NCBI GenBank assembly: GCA_009767595.1
Contig: VSDK01027144.1
Span: forward strand, 166,177 to 230,176
Length of the DNA stretch: 64,000 bases
DNA from: Symbiodinium kawagutii
Taxonomy: Eukaryota > Sar > Dinophyceae > Suessiales > Symbiodiniaceae
Direction: 5' to 3'
In this document: piece by piece, positions 21,112 through 28,621 of the stretch
Layout: the number at the start of each line of letters is the position of its first letter
Position numbering within the stretch: position 1 is the first letter of the stretch
Program-made: the position numbers and the translations under genes
The notes under the pieces: model-generated
Told to the model about the DNA's origin: nothing
Databases searched by the model: none
Seen by the model: only the letters and a program-made list of their open reading frames with translations

Positions 21112-21517
21112 ACTATAATCAATGGTGAACACAGAACTTTTGTATATGGGCATCCTTGTAGTAAATCCTGCTAGAAACTGATAATCATCAACCATGGTCA
21201 CCATCACATAGCCTATGCTTTATCAAGATGCATTACCTCATGTGACCCAAGATAGGGGTACCCCCAAATCATCCTTTACATCAATCATTCATAGTAATAA
21301 GCGCCCATTTTTTGGGGTTCCTGATTTTGAGAAACCACCATGTGATCAACCATGCTGTTGGCTTGGCTCTCAGAATTTCCCTTCCGCCACGGCCCAGTAG
21401 AACCGCAACGAACGGCACCAGGCGCTGTTCCGCGCGTACGTGCAAAGCATCGACACTGGCAAGCATGGCAACGACATCGAGATCCCCCAGCACTTGCGAA
21501 AGGAGGTGGGCTTGTGA
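1..21517 (+). CDS. Eukaryotic RNA-dependent RNA polymerase (RDR family), 3' part, multi-exon
   Basis: Cellular RdRPs of the RNA-silencing pathway copy single-stranded RNA into double-stranded RNA for Dicer. The window enters the gene inside the catalytic region and holds nine recognisable exons: about 1-228, 1086-1200, 9935-10054, 12065-12238, 16568-16670, 18960-19089, 19718-19858, 20205-20328 and 21401-21517. Family hallmarks appear in order: GGCGFIGPAL and VLKGVL (entry of the RdRP domain), SMLKVPP, VADPTGALPQGQIFVSG (family form: ETG-LEYGQVFV), VLVTRCPCVRADDG (family form: VLVTKNPCLHPGD), then DLDGDLYWVCWD carrying the catalytic aspartates. From the DLDGD exon on, splice phases fit between neighbouring exons. 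The N-terminal part lies left of the window. The region between SMLKVPP and VADPTG (the LNRQ segment in the family) was not found. Two intronless genes are nested in its introns. The family assignment is strong from motif order; exon edges may be off by a few codons. Confidence 0.8.
241..1085. other. RDR intron, no gene seen
   Basis: AT-rich intronic DNA rich in ATGGTT/AACCAT and TTGGCCAAT-like words. I see no coding or structured element in it. Confidence 0.5.
1086..1200 (+). CDS. RDR exon with SMLKVPP motif
   Basis: After an AG at 1084-1085 the frame reads LARVMLPEASMLKVPP and then a hydrophobic stretch ending near PSEPC. Cellular RdRPs carry an I-LRPSM-KF segment just after the KGV motif, which SMLKVPP resembles. 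A GC donor at 1201 or GT donors within the GTGGTGGTG run could end it. The end position is approximate. Confidence 0.5.
1669..1772. mobile_element. Family B short inverted-repeat element (MITE-like)
   Basis: About 105 bp beginning with ATTTCTCAAAATAGGGACC and ending in a degenerate complement (GGGTATCTCTATTTTAAGGA). The same ends recur at 21236, 23901, 38476, 38587, 39453 and 42475. The interior contains the ATGGTTGGTTTGTTA word shared with the 23901 copy. Confidence 0.5.
2578..3803. repeat. Satellite array, unit AGAGCACACATATG and variants
   Basis: About 1.2 kb of tandem 12-14-nt units alternating AGAGCACACATATG, AGAGCACACATGTA and AGCACACATTTG. Both strands stay open in several frames, giving artefactual Cys/Val/Leu/Ser-rich readings; these are not proteins. 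Confidence 0.95.
3868..4160. repeat. 73-bp tandem repeat, about four copies
   Basis: The word GAGAGCGATCCGACACGCAC recurs at about 3880, 3953, 4025 and 4098, a 72-73-bp period. Units are nearly identical and GC-rich, unlike the surrounding DNA. Confidence 0.9.
4964..5222 (+). CDS. Exon-like open segment of unknown identity in an RDR intron
   Basis: A frame open from 4964 reads like protein: SILDAMTWYLNLLSPWLGSG, then ELCKSAWEQSG, RLLTFRERFETAMQIFDD and SSYFHLKFAR. It ends at a near-consensus donor, GG|GTAAGTT at 5223. I do not recognise the family and it does not match an expected RDR block. It could be a missing exon, part of a nested gene, or a fossil fragment. Confidence 0.3.
5830..5973. 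mobile_element. Family A short inverted-repeat element (MITE/introner-like)
   Basis: About 144 bp with terminal inverted repeats TACTTGGATGTGCAGC on the left and GCATGCACATCCAAGTA on the right. Related ends bracket 9470-9613, 11795-12053 and 45382-45513. There is no coding capacity. Confidence 0.7.
6209..6298. repeat. TTGTGG / TTG microsatellite
   Basis: A TGGTTG hexamer array passes into a TTG trinucleotide array. It creates a polyvaline reading that I do not regard as a gene. Confidence 0.95.
6699..8342 (+). CDS. Intronless multi-pass membrane protein with PAS-like domain, copy 1
   Basis: 547 codons plus stop, uninterrupted. The ATG at 6699 is chosen because the second copy shares it (MDVSGVLMTSGV) and sequences diverge upstream. 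Residues about 1-215 contain several hydrophobic segments (for example LLLAMHVIMAIWLYG and ISAFIVFLAGIM), consistent with five to six membrane passes. Residues about 225-350 read like a PAS sensor fold (GVCDGEVLLDSKLQISG, then LLVEDERERFQGFV). A Ser/Thr/Arg-rich tail follows. I infer a membrane-anchored sensor of unknown ligand; no kinase or cyclase output domain is seen. It is nested on the same strand in an RDR intron. A diverged duplicate lies at 13333-14970; homology of the two units runs from about 6600 to 8715. Confidence 0.75.
   Translation: MDVSGVLMTSGVALLVIHGCFFGSEMVSILRRTANAVLRGLDGSNERLEAALWDARLKQYCTSCRACVHIAAMCILGQLLHLRWNQNAHSNLPIFSSMLAWVLHMAVSTNIVPLNRMTSRFLLLAMHVIMAIWLYGHRGDCQNELILTGIIVSVRFAVATLFVDLQTCVPGQALLSVVETWKAWNVDPLSVYVTLVQQLTISAFIVFLAGIMEFNDRSRIALLTNSESMVLSFRRVLRGVCDGEVLLDSKLQISGKAGCLQTLLMTPNSDFSNRKFDELLVEDERERFQGFVSQQAVASSISAPPCLRVSLKHSGTFSSSTFSRVGVDLFHVPLMVGEETYHLLALKQDSDACSVEVRTGRGGWNPTDLNNVRSKTRTKSRTSSQSSTSHVSDRSLLHICSELDEMTLLVDGTTDLLDVEQAHLSFSRRPHSDTMPNLRRLVQPTAWGSIHPQLLALAEGRNPADQGEVLRTKLRLQNERKDCVEARVEISVFNPHQASKMHSNLCLKLGNFKIKRSREPRSSGLQGVEEGCQSEGSDGETSGSTWR
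8459..8545. repeat. CAT trinucleotide array
   Basis: An imperfect CAT/CAA array in the 3' flank of the PAS-like gene. The paralogue has one at the matching place (15103-15147), so it was part of the duplicated unit. Confidence 0.9.
9470..9613. mobile_element. Family A short inverted-repeat element, degenerate
   Basis: The left end is GCTGGATGTGCACCC and the right end GCTGCACATCCAAGTA, with about 115 bp between. The left terminus has lost the first bases seen in the 5830 copy. Confidence 0.55.
9935..10054 (+). CDS. RDR exon with VADPTG..GQIFVSG motif
   Basis: The frame reads EDFRQESFVVGVADPTG, then ALPQGQIFVSGLDARYLP. GV-DPTG-L--GQ-FV is one of the most conserved blocks of cellular RdRPs (D-TG-L-YGQVFV). 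An acceptor AG lies at 9933-9934, with a second at 9946-9947. The GT donor at 10055 leaves two bases, which fits the next exon; a GT at 10063 would not. Confidence 0.75.
10100..10193. repeat. 27-bp direct repeat just after an RDR exon
   Basis: A 27-base word starting AGCTGGGTATTTTCC and ending GCAACTTTCG occurs at 10100-10126 and again, identically, at 10167-10193, about 45 bp downstream of an exon end. It may be a tandem duplication or target-site remnant. Confidence 0.8.
11795..12053. mobile_element. Family A element ending at an RDR acceptor region
   Basis: About 260 bp. The left end is TACTTGGATGTTCAGC and the right end GGTGCACATCCAAGT. The right terminus stops 11 bases before the first base of the RDR exon at 12065. 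The interior word GGTTAGTTCAGCTACCTT is shared with the 45382 copy. Confidence 0.7.
12065..12238 (+). CDS. RDR exon with VLVTRCPC motif; internal frame conflict
   Basis: After the acceptor cag at 12062-12064 the frame reads GHLRGHHQVLVTRCPC and VRADDGKRLQVV, matching the VLVTKNPCLHPGD block just upstream of the catalytic motif. Near the end this frame yields GIWSSW, while the next frame gives ARTTGDLEQL, which resembles the family's L-HL segment and is the only frame whose phase (0) fits the next exon. The switch point falls close to a run of five C at 12186-12190. A lost base, real or an assembly error, is suspected. The 3' inverted repeat of an element ends 12 bases before the exon. Confidence 0.7.
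12240..12370. repeat. GGGGTTTTATA / GGGGTTATGTA minisatellite
   Basis: About a dozen irregular 10-12-nt units immediately after the RDR exon, beginning at the splice donor itself. Confidence 0.8.
13333..14970 (+). CDS. Intronless multi-pass membrane protein with PAS-like domain, copy 2
   Basis: 545 codons plus stop. It is nearly identical in translation to the gene at 6699-8342; the only length change is a two-codon deletion (KHSGTF versus KGTF), and most differences are scattered single substitutions such as RFQGFVSQQ to RFRFFVSRQ. Start at the ATG at 13333. Same predicted layout: hydrophobic N-terminal half, PAS-like centre, Ser/Thr/Arg-rich tail. It is nested in the next-but-one RDR intron on the same strand. 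Flanking homology runs from about 13230 to 15235 and is visibly more diverged than the coding part, suggesting that both copies have been constrained. Confidence 0.75.
   Translation: MDVSGVLMTSGVAVLMIHGCFFGSEMVSILRRTANAVLHGLDGSNERLEAALWDARLKQYHTSCRACVHIAAMCILGQLLHLRWNQNAHSSLPIFSSMLAWVLYMAINTNIVPLNQTTSRFLLLAMHVIMAIWLYGHRGDCQNELILTGIIVSVRFAIATLFVDLQTCVPCQALLSAMETWNAWRLDPLSIHVTLVQQLTISVFIVFLAGIMEFNDRSRIALLTNSESMVLSFRRVLRGVCDGEVLLDSKLQISGKAGCLQTLLMTPNSDFSNRKFDELLVEDERERFRFFVSRQAVASSISAPPCLRVSLKGTFSSSTFSRVSVDLFHVPLMVGEETYHLLALKQDSDACSVEVRTGRGGWNPTNLMNVRTKSRTRSRTSSKSSISHVSDRSLLHVCSELDEMTLLVDGTTDLLDVEQAHLSFSRRPHSDTMPNLRCMVQPTAWGSIHPQLLALAEGRNPADQGEVLRTKLRLQNERKDCVEARVEISVFNPHQASKMHSNLCLKLGNFKIKRSREPRSSGLQGVEEGCQSEGSDGETSGSTWR
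15103..15147. repeat. CAT trinucleotide array
   Basis: A near-perfect CAT array downstream of the second PAS-like gene, in the same place as the array after copy 1. Confidence 0.9.
15236..16567. other. RDR intron remainder, no gene seen
   Basis: Degenerate repeats of TGATGGTGAGTG type. A stretch at 16055-16150 resembles 50975-51080 (shared words GGGATATGATTGATT and GCCACTAAAGCC), so it is a dispersed repeat. Confidence 0.5.
16568..16670 (+). CDS. RDR exon with catalytic DLDGD motif
   Basis: The exon lies between cag (16565-16567) and a GT donor at 16671. It reads RRPFGELIFSQGD, then LPELIAEGDLDGDLYWV. DLDGD is the signature metal-binding motif of eukaryotic cellular RdRPs. The upstream ELIFSQGD corresponds to the VVFPQKG block. 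One leftover base (t) joins the next exon to make a Cys codon, giving the family's YFVCWD block, which strongly supports this junction. Confidence 0.88.
16690..17400. repeat. TGGATGGGTTGGTGGATG low-complexity tract
   Basis: An irregular array of TTGATGGATG and GGGTTGGTGGATG words in the intron after the DLDGD exon. There is no coding signal. Confidence 0.7.
17401..18959. other. RDR intron remainder, no gene seen
   Basis: TGATGG/GGTTAA-type low-complexity sequence, a CAATGGCGAATCTTAA word shared with 11460 and other places, and a short GGTTTCACCAG array at about 18865-18935 that supplies a pyrimidine-poor run-up to the next acceptor. Confidence 0.5.
18960..19089 (+). CDS. RDR exon continuing YWVC-WD
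   Basis: It starts after cag at 18957-18959. The joined reading is C-WDSGIVTGAKTCPPELPP, an Ala-rich linker, then PGWLKRAQQH. WD-x-L-PP directly after DGDLYWVC is typical of the family. A GC donor at 19090 leaves two bases and fits the following exon; GT donors at 19098 and 19107 would not keep phase. Confidence 0.75.
19718..19858 (+). CDS. Probable RDR exon (LGHATH..., CLALRLG)
   Basis: Between cag (19715-19717) and a GT donor at 19859 the frame reads NLGHATHVPPWLEH, then CAAQLYCLALRLGQAG and SIGYQFDG. This resembles the LG-I-N-HL ... C--LA--HS-AVDF segment found after the catalytic motif in cellular RdRPs. The phase fits the exons on both sides (two leftover bases in and out). Sequence similarity alone is weak; phase agreement is the main support. 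Confidence 0.5.
20205..20328 (+). CDS. RDR C-terminal exon (IGRLYRAAEKRAE)
   Basis: The frame after acag at 20201-20204 reads LSPAVLKEGQLIGRLYRAAE, then KRAERDGLMDPDAQ. S-x-x-LG-L(Y/F) is a late block of cellular RdRPs. It is GC-rich and ends at a GC donor (cag|gcgatg) in phase 0, which fits the last exon. Confidence 0.65.
20379..20590. repeat. 11-bp minisatellite TGGTTAAATGA
   Basis: Roughly 18 head-to-tail units of TGGTTAAATGA with a few substitutions, beginning 50 bp after an RDR exon donor. Confidence 0.95.
20939..21111. repeat. CAT trinucleotide array
   Basis: About 57 CAT units broken by short GTTCATCACGAT and GCTCATCACGAT interruptions. Open readings here (poly-His, poly-Asp, poly-Met) are artefacts. 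Confidence 0.97.
21236..21345. mobile_element. Family B short inverted-repeat element
   Basis: Ends read AAGATAGGGGTACCCCC and GGGGTTCCTGATTTTGAGAAACC. It lies about 55 bp before the terminal RDR exon. Confidence 0.55.
21401..21517 (+). CDS. RDR terminal exon with stop codon
   Basis: After tag at 21398-21400 the phase-0 frame reads NRNERHQALFRAYVQSID, TGKHGNDIEIPQHL, then RKEVGL and TGA at 21515-21517. It is exactly 39 codons including the stop. The following DNA falls back to repetitive TGATGG-type sequence, so this is taken as the end of the gene. Confidence 0.65.
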   Translation, partial: NRNERHQALFRAYVQSIDTGKHGNDIEIPQHLRKEVGL

Positions 21518-24084
21518 GAGCTGCAGTTGCCACGATCAACCTGCAGTTCAGGGGGTTCAGGCTGTGGTCAATGATGGTGGAGGATGGTTGATGATGGTGG
21601 GTGATGGTGGTTGCTGATGATGGTTGGTGGATGATGGTTGATGGTTGAGAATGGCCCTGTTATTATAAACAATGATGATTGGTGATGCTTGAGCAATTAA
21701 TTGTTGATCAATGATGGATTTTTCTCATTATTTGTGATCATTATCATGAATGATCACTTAACGATTCACCATGGCTAGTAGTGGCCGCTGAATGACGATT
21801 CATGATGGCTGATGATTCACAATGATTCACATTGGAAGCGGGAACTGTTGAAAGGTAACTGCCAATCTCAAGCAACCAATGTGGATGACTGAGAACTATC
21901 GACAGCGATGTTTGGTTAGCTTGGTGATCATCTTAAATTTTGGAGCATCATAGACCCGCCATGACCCACCAATTTGACCAGCAATTTATCACCAATTAGT
22001 CATCAGTGAACCATTCAGCAACCATCCTGCAATGAACTACGATCTCTAGGTTTATTTGGTCTAACCATCATTTAATTATCAATTTAGTCATTAAGGAACT
22101 ATTGAACTAGAGTTCTTCACCATCACCAACCACTGCATCAGCCACGCGCGATGGCAGCCCATGTGGGGGCCCTCTTTAATTCGACGTGCAATTCGAGGCA
22201 ACTGCCGTGGGTCGTACTGTCCATCGGCAGTCTATACTGGCGTTTCGTGGTTTCCATAGTCAGCAACCTGTTTGATAGGGGTGATTTTTGCAGAGTGGTA
22301 TCCGGTTCTCGCTGCTATTAAAGCTGCTATTAGCCACATCATTCGACCATCATGGAATGACAGATGCGCGACTAATGGTGGTGGAAGTCGGCCCCTGCAC
22401 GGCCAAATTTGCAAGCCGACGCACCGTGTGTGTGTCCTTGTAGAAAAAGTGGGCTGCGGAGTGGTCGTGGCAAGGGAAGTATCACGGTAGCGGAGTTTAT
22501 GGTGGGCGTTTCATGGCCACGGAACCTGCAAAATGGATCAAAATGGATGGGATTTCAAATGTTGGACGGTCATACCTTTGGGGCAGTTTTGGGGTTATGC
22601 CTTGTTCGTGGTCACCAGCATAACCTTCGTCATCATCATTTTTCAGTATCTTTTCAGAGTTGCATCATCATTCATCATTCATTTCATTAATCAGTAGCTC
22701 GATTCGGCAACAAACGGCTTGATTCCAATCATGACTGGCCGTTTTCTCCACATTTGGTTCGAGAATGTTCTGGAGGTCACACTTCCACTGGTTTAGTAGA
22801 TAGTTCAACTGGTTTTCTATAGTTCCATACAGTTCTTGGGGCCGTACAGACAATGAGGCGCACCCACAATACACGCGCATCTGTCACACACATGATAGTG
22901 ATGCTTAGAGAGACATGAACGATGGATGTCCCTGCCATTTCAAAGGATCTGGATTAATGGCAAACCGCTGATCATGGGGGTACAATAACCGCTAAACATT
23001 AGGCTATACCAACCTTGATTGAATGATTGGCTGAATTTTGAGGGTATATAATAACCTCAAATTATCAAATCAATGATTCAATGAATATCAAGCGATATAA
23101 TCCTTGACGAAATCATTGATTTAATAGCCACCATCACCACTAGCCGACTGCCAGTAGCAACCCTTAACCACTCACTCGACGACGCTGGATGTTTAGCTGG
23201 GACCTTGCATGAGGCCTAGTGGCAACATCCACCAGTTGTGGTCGATTTGATTTACCATGTGGATTCATCCATCAACAATCCATGTTGATTATGAGATATG
23301 GATTGATTCTATCAAAATGGATTAATCAAGAAATATCCTGGATGATTCAAACCATGGATTTCCATCGGATACGCTGATTTACTGAGAAATAATCAATGCG
23401 TAAATGGTATTTGCATTCAATACGAGCTGTGGTCGATCTATGATGATGTTACCGTGTTGATTTACCAGTTGTAGGCTAACATTGGATATGGTGATTTACT
23501 CATTCACCTGTTGATTTACCAATCACCGGTGATTGTCATTTGCAAGCTTGGATGGCAGGAGGTGCATATCTGTGTATCACTGAATTTCCACCCGCTTGTG
23601 GAGCAGGGTTCAAAGCAGGTCAAGCCCAACGCAGCAAATGTGGGACAGAGGTAGGTAGGTTGTGTCCAAAAGATGGATTTGCTACTCAGAACACTCCACA
23701 TCGTTCTTTTGAATGATTGGTCATCGGCCGCTACTATAGCAATTTGATTCATCAATTTGGTCAATGACAAAGAACGGGACTCAAATGTCACAGTTTAGAA
23801 CTGCAACAGCAGTTTGATTCCCATTGCAAACCAGCAAGAACTGCATAAGGAAGACCGTTGAATTTCGGATGACTTCCATTCTACTTGTCAGCCAAAATGG
23901 GGGTTTCTCAAAATGGGGGGCCTCCAAATGGTTGGTTTATTCATGTAAAAATGTTAATTAATATACACTGGGTGACAACTGGGGGAACCTCCTATGACTT
24001 GAAACACACCCAACTAACCAAAGGTATTCACATACTTTTACCATTTACCCCATGGTTATAACCAACCTATGGCACCAACCAACC
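21518..24084. other. Intergenic region, no gene recognised
   Basis: Mostly ATGGTTGATG-type low-complexity DNA. A somewhat richer open stretch at 22330-22490 is not recognisable. A family B element lies at 23901-24010. Confidence 0.5.
23901..24010. mobile_element. Family B short inverted-repeat element
   Basis: The left end is GGGTTTCTCAAAATGGGGG and the right end GGGGGAACCTCCTATGACTT followed by GAAAC. About 110 bp with an AT-rich interior. Confidence 0.6.
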
Positions 24085-24229
24085 CAACTCGGCTTCCTGG
24101 TGGGACCAAAACCTGAAGACCCAGTGGCTTGGGGATTCATCCGGCGAGGTGCGCGATGGGGCCTGGCAGCCAGCAGCTGACCAGGAGCGGCGCAACGCGA
24201 ACAGCCGCGCTGCCCTTGGAACGATGTGA
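24085..24229 (+). CDS. Exon-like GC-rich island, unassigned
   Basis: One frame reads SWWDQNLKTQWLGDSSGEV, then RDGAWQPAADQERRNANS and ends ALGTM-stop; a GT donor at about 24226 could precede the stop. GC content is sharply higher than the surroundings, as in the proven exons. The family is unknown. It could belong to the kinase gene 5' region or another gene. Confidence 0.3.
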
Positions 24230-25014
24230 AATCATGGTTAGCAACGGCTGTGATGCCACCAGTAGCCTGAGACTATCATCTTAGCTGCTCCTTAACTACT
24301 AGCCCAAAGGCATGTTTTTTAAACAAACAAGAATGATAATTAGTGACGTTGGTTGCGATGATATCAGTTGTCGCAGTGGTACCTTCAAGGATATTGATGA
24401 GGATTATTGATAGTAAGAAGAATACTGAACATTGTACTTGGAAATAGTTGGCATCGATCATTAGAGCGATATATTATATGGTGGCACGGTGGCTCCTTGA
24501 TAATTTCGGGATATCACCCCCATCGAAAACTTAGTGGGTGATGTTATAAGCAGTGCGCATATAATATAAAGCTATGAGCGGATAATTGTGACATCCTGAT
24601 CCATCGGATGGGCAAATCCACCATCATCAAACAGCCAGGTGTAGGAATATCCAACAGCAACCATTTTTGAATCAAACATTCAGCATGAACTAAGTGTGAA
24701 TTTACCATGAATCAATTATCAATCAACCATGAAGTGAGAGGTGACCATCAATCAACCACCAATTGACCACTAGTCAAGCGAGCATCAGCCTAGTGCAGAA
24801 CTTCTCACCAGCGGATTTCCCCATAGTAGCACTGATAGTCCCTGGTGGATTCGGCCCTTGCCTCACGTTTGATTAGTTATGACAAATACCCACAGTGGTA
24901 TCCCAGTTGATCCCTTCATCCAGAGTGGACTTGGCAAAGTCCACGTCGTTCTTGGTTCGAAGCGATTTCTGCAATCAGCAATTTGCAGCTCTTGTGTCAC
25001 CTGCCGGCATCGGC

Positions 25015-26445
25015 ATGGCATCGTATTCATTGGCCCTCCAATTACGGTCGGCCGAACAGGTCGTCAAGGCAGAGATTCCCAAACGGGCCACGGTCACCCG
25101 TGTGTTGCTGCTGTGTGATGTTGCAAGCACCATGCTGGTGATTCAAATGGGGCTGTTCACAACTCCCTTTCTATCTCTGATTCCAGGGTTCCTCCTTTCA
25201 TTTTTGTCCATGGGGAGGTGGGACTGGACCGATGCCCAATCAGAATGTCGCTGGTTTGATCCTCGCTCCATGGTGGTCGGACTGATGGCACCCACCCGCT
25301 ATTCTGTGTTTGGCCTTACTAAGAGGCAGACAGGTGCTGCAGTAATTACAGCGGCGATGGTGTTTGTACGTTTTGCGTGCTTCATTGTTGTAATGCAATT
25401 TGTAAGCAGCAGTGCACTGCATGCCGACTGTCGGGAGGTAGCATCTGAAGACATTGAACAAGAGGTGAAAAGATGTTCCGAAGATCAGCCCGCAGTTCTC
25501 GGCAACAGGTGTGCCGCAGCGATTTCCCTCTGCAGCGCTCTGAGCGGCTCCATGGGATTGGGGAAGCTACTGAACTTGACATACTCGTTCTTCCCCCCTG
25601 CTGCATTCGTTCTCTTACTACTTACACATGTGGTTGGTATCTTCATGCAACCTGCATTGATGAGGGCAAATGAAGACAAGGAACTCCGGAAAAAGATCAA
25701 ACGTCAAGCGAAAATGTTTGAACGTCAACTGGACAACGGAAGCCTCAATGAGTCCCTCATGCCTGGGAGGAGGGACCTGGCCATAAAGATTTTTTTCTTT
25801 TTGCTTGACATCTTGTCCGATGTGAATTGCCTCTATTCGTTTTTGCGAGGTGGGCACTTGGCCCTTGCAATCAGCCAGTCGGTGGTGTTTGTCGCATCTG
25901 CCTGCTTTCAAATGCGAACTGTTTCCTGCCGACAGTTTCTAAAGGCGATTCTAGAATCCTGGGAGGCAGGAGTCGCGACCAACGTCCTCTTCAAGGTTCT
26001 TCTGGCGGAAAAGACTTTTGAAGCACCACTATCACTGTTCTTGCAATATTTTTCGGCTTTCTGGGTTGCGAGCGATACCTTCTCATTCGTTTCACTTTTG
26101 GCTTCTATGTTCTTGAGCACGTTCGGAATTTCCAGTGGCCTGTATGCATCAAAGCATTTGCTAATTGAAGATTTCGAGCTTGTGGAGGATGAAATCGAGA
26201 TCTCCATGGTCTCAGCTGATTTGTCGCCGCAGATGATTGGAGCACATCCTTTCCAGCCAAAGCAGGACCTGCCATTTCCACCTCCGGGCATGGACTCCCC
26301 AGGACCAAACGCTGCGAACAACGTGCCCAGTTTCCCACCACCTGGGATGGATCAGGGCAAATTGCCAAGTTTCCCCCCTCCTGGGCTGAATGTTGAGGGC
26401 AAAGGGCCCAGACGGCCTGGGCAGTTTGCATCTGCCACCGAGTAG
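25015..26445 (+). CDS. Intronless multi-pass membrane protein with Pro-rich tail
   Basis: 476 codons plus stop. The frame is open from 24883, but the first ATG is at 25015. At least six hydrophobic segments are visible (for example TRVLLLCDVASTMLVIQM, VFVRFACFIVVMQFV and AAFVLLLLTHVVGIFM). The block LDILSDVNCLYSFLRGG followed by FEAPLSLFLQYFSAFW recalls the D-xSD ... E-xPQLxLQ pattern of XK-related scramblase-like proteins, but this is weak. The C-terminus carries three copies of a FPPPGMD/FPPPGLN motif, typical of SH3/WW ligands. It is cytosine-rich and intronless like the two PAS-like genes, suggesting retroposition. Membrane location is inferred; function is unknown. Confidence 0.6.
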   Translation: MASYSLALQLRSAEQVVKAEIPKRATVTRVLLLCDVASTMLVIQMGLFTTPFLSLIPGFLLSFLSMGRWDWTDAQSECRWFDPRSMVVGLMAPTRYSVFGLTKRQTGAAVITAAMVFVRFACFIVVMQFVSSSALHADCREVASEDIEQEVKRCSEDQPAVLGNRCAAAISLCSALSGSMGLGKLLNLTYSFFPPAAFVLLLLTHVVGIFMQPALMRANEDKELRKKIKRQAKMFERQLDNGSLNESLMPGRRDLAIKIFFFLLDILSDVNCLYSFLRGGHLALAISQSVVFVASACFQMRTVSCRQFLKAILESWEAGVATNVLFKVLLAEKTFEAPLSLFLQYFSAFWVASDTFSFVSLLASMFLSTFGISSGLYASKHLLIEDFELVEDEIEISMVSADLSPQMIGAHPFQPKQDLPFPPPGMDSPGPNAANNVPSFPPPGMDQGKLPSFPPPGLNVEGKGPRRPGQFASATE

Positions 26446-27126
26446 CCGGGCCAATGGACACCCTTCAAAGGAGATCAAGTCATGGCAGTGAAACTAGTGA
26501 AACTGGGCACCCGCGAATGCGAGATCCTTCAGCTTCCACGCAAAAAAAGGATGCCTTGCAGATGTGGCAGCTGTTCTTTAGCAAGCTAATGCCGTTTCAG
26601 CATTTTTGGCCGCCGAGCTGTCCCAACTCTTGTTCCCAACAGTTTGAAGAACCTACAATTTTGACACGACTATGGAAGTGGACTGAGATGGCCATTTTCG
26701 ATAGGATCATCATTTGTACATGTTGACAGGAATTATTTTCCATTTCCATCATTCGGGAAACATAGGGCCATGGGTATATCCACCAGAATTTGTGTATCCC
26801 TGAAAACTGTTGGTTTTCCTGGTAACCATGATCAATTCAGCCATTCTCAGTTTTCCATCCATGACTTGTGCCCCCGGGCAAACATTTGCGCTGAGAACAC
26901 CATCCCACTTACACTTGACCTGGAAATTGCCAGGACTGGGACCTCAAAAATTTCCAACGAGTTGGAACGGTCAGTCATAGCTTCAAGAAATGGTGGATGA
27001 CCAGCCTGACCGATGATAGCAAAACTGTTGGGTTGAATTTTTGATGATTTTTTTTGCAGAAAGTTTTTGCAAAAACTGATAGAAATTGATGGTTTTGATG
27101 ATTTTTTTGCAAAACTGTTGGATCAC

Positions 27127-27248
27127 ACCAGCACCAGCCCGTTGATTCACATCAACCGCTTGCCACGGCACAACATGCAACCCGCCATCGCCAAGGAGGA
27201 CCAGCACCTCGCCATTGGCTTGGCAGAAATCGATACTGACGACCGGGT
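27127..27248. CDS. Exon-like island, strand uncertain
   Basis: On + the frame reads LIHINRLPRHNMQPAIAKED, then QHLAIGLAEIDTDDRVP with mostly G/C third positions. On - it reads HPVVSIDFCQANGEVLVLL, then GDGGLHVVPW, resembling a WD40 blade. Neighbours are all +, but the - reading looks more like a known fold. I cannot decide. Confidence 0.3.
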
Positions 27249-28555
27249 GCCCTGAGCTCGGGGCGGTTACATGGTGCTAGGGGATGCCAGGGTTGCTACA
27301 TAGCTGTGGATGAACTGTTGGGCATGCCAGGATAGCTGTTTGTTCCTTCTTAGCCCTGATTACCTTCCAAAAATCAATCATGGGTTCAAACGTCATTTGA
27401 TTTTGGAGGCACACCTAGGCCAGGCATGGTTCACACAGACCCCTTGGGACAACATGGATAGCAATGCTGAATATCACCGACAAGGGTCTGTGAACATCCC
27501 AATGAGTTCTTTTTGGTTCTTTTCGAGACATTTTAGGCTGAACTTTGTAACCCGTATGAACCCCACAAAATTGAAGAGCACACTCTTTGTTGGGATTACC
27601 TATCTGAAATCGATTCATCCCGACATTCATGCTGTCCTAGTTGCATCTATAGTTGGAATAAATGAAAGTTTGCATGACTGTTGGTAATCCCTGGGCAAGT
27701 TGGAATAAATCCCTACTTTCACGGTTAGTTTTCTTACCCATGACCAACCAGCCACTATGACAGCATGACATGTGGCGAGAACTGGGTGATCATCAATCGC
27801 AGGTGTTTCCCAGTGGTGCCGCAGCAACCACAGCAGCTGAGTCGAAAAGACATGGCTCGCTCGCAGAAAGGGGATGAGGCATCAACTAGTCATGGCTGTT
27901 CCGAGCAAGGTCCATCGATTTGACTGCATTTTTTTTGGGAATGATGATGGTTATGGCATATTTTACGGAATGATGATGGATGGTTATACGAAAAGGCAGA
28001 GTTGTAGCAGTCGGTCGCTGAGAACCGACCAGTAAGTGAAACTGCTTCAGAACTATACTCTTCTTGGAACTATTGCAAGTACTGCTGGTATGATGGTCAT
28101 TGATGATTACATTATTCATAATTAATGATGACACAGTTGTACATCTTACTAACTTTCGTATGATGGCTAGTTGTACAAGTCCTGTTTGTATCTACGAGGG
28201 ACTGGATGTTTTGCCGGTACTATTTTGGATAATGATCAACGAACATCACAGGTTTTCGCAGCCAGTGCCCGAAAATGGATCTAAGAATCATAACCAATTA
28301 TAACAACCTGTTATAACAACACGCAAGGATAGTCACCAAAATGAAGAAACAACAATTGGCAGTGAACAAGAATAACCAACGGCAAAACACGAACCAACAA
28401 AAGGTGATATCCTACGGTCATGCTGGGTTTCTTGACTGGGAAGCCGTTATTGGCACTCGTAGCAACTCACCGCAAGTGGAAGACTGAGTGGCTAGTGGTT
28501 GGTTGTTGTTGCTGCATGGTTCACTGGCTGGTGCTGCATGTGGGGGGGGCTAGCA

Positions 28556-28575
28556 TCACCATCATCATCATCATC

Positions 28576-28607
<32 letters not shown>

Positions 28608-28621
28608 CATCATCATCAGCA
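28556..28621. repeat. CAT trinucleotide array
   Basis: About 20 CAT units with two CAC interruptions. Confidence 0.95.
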
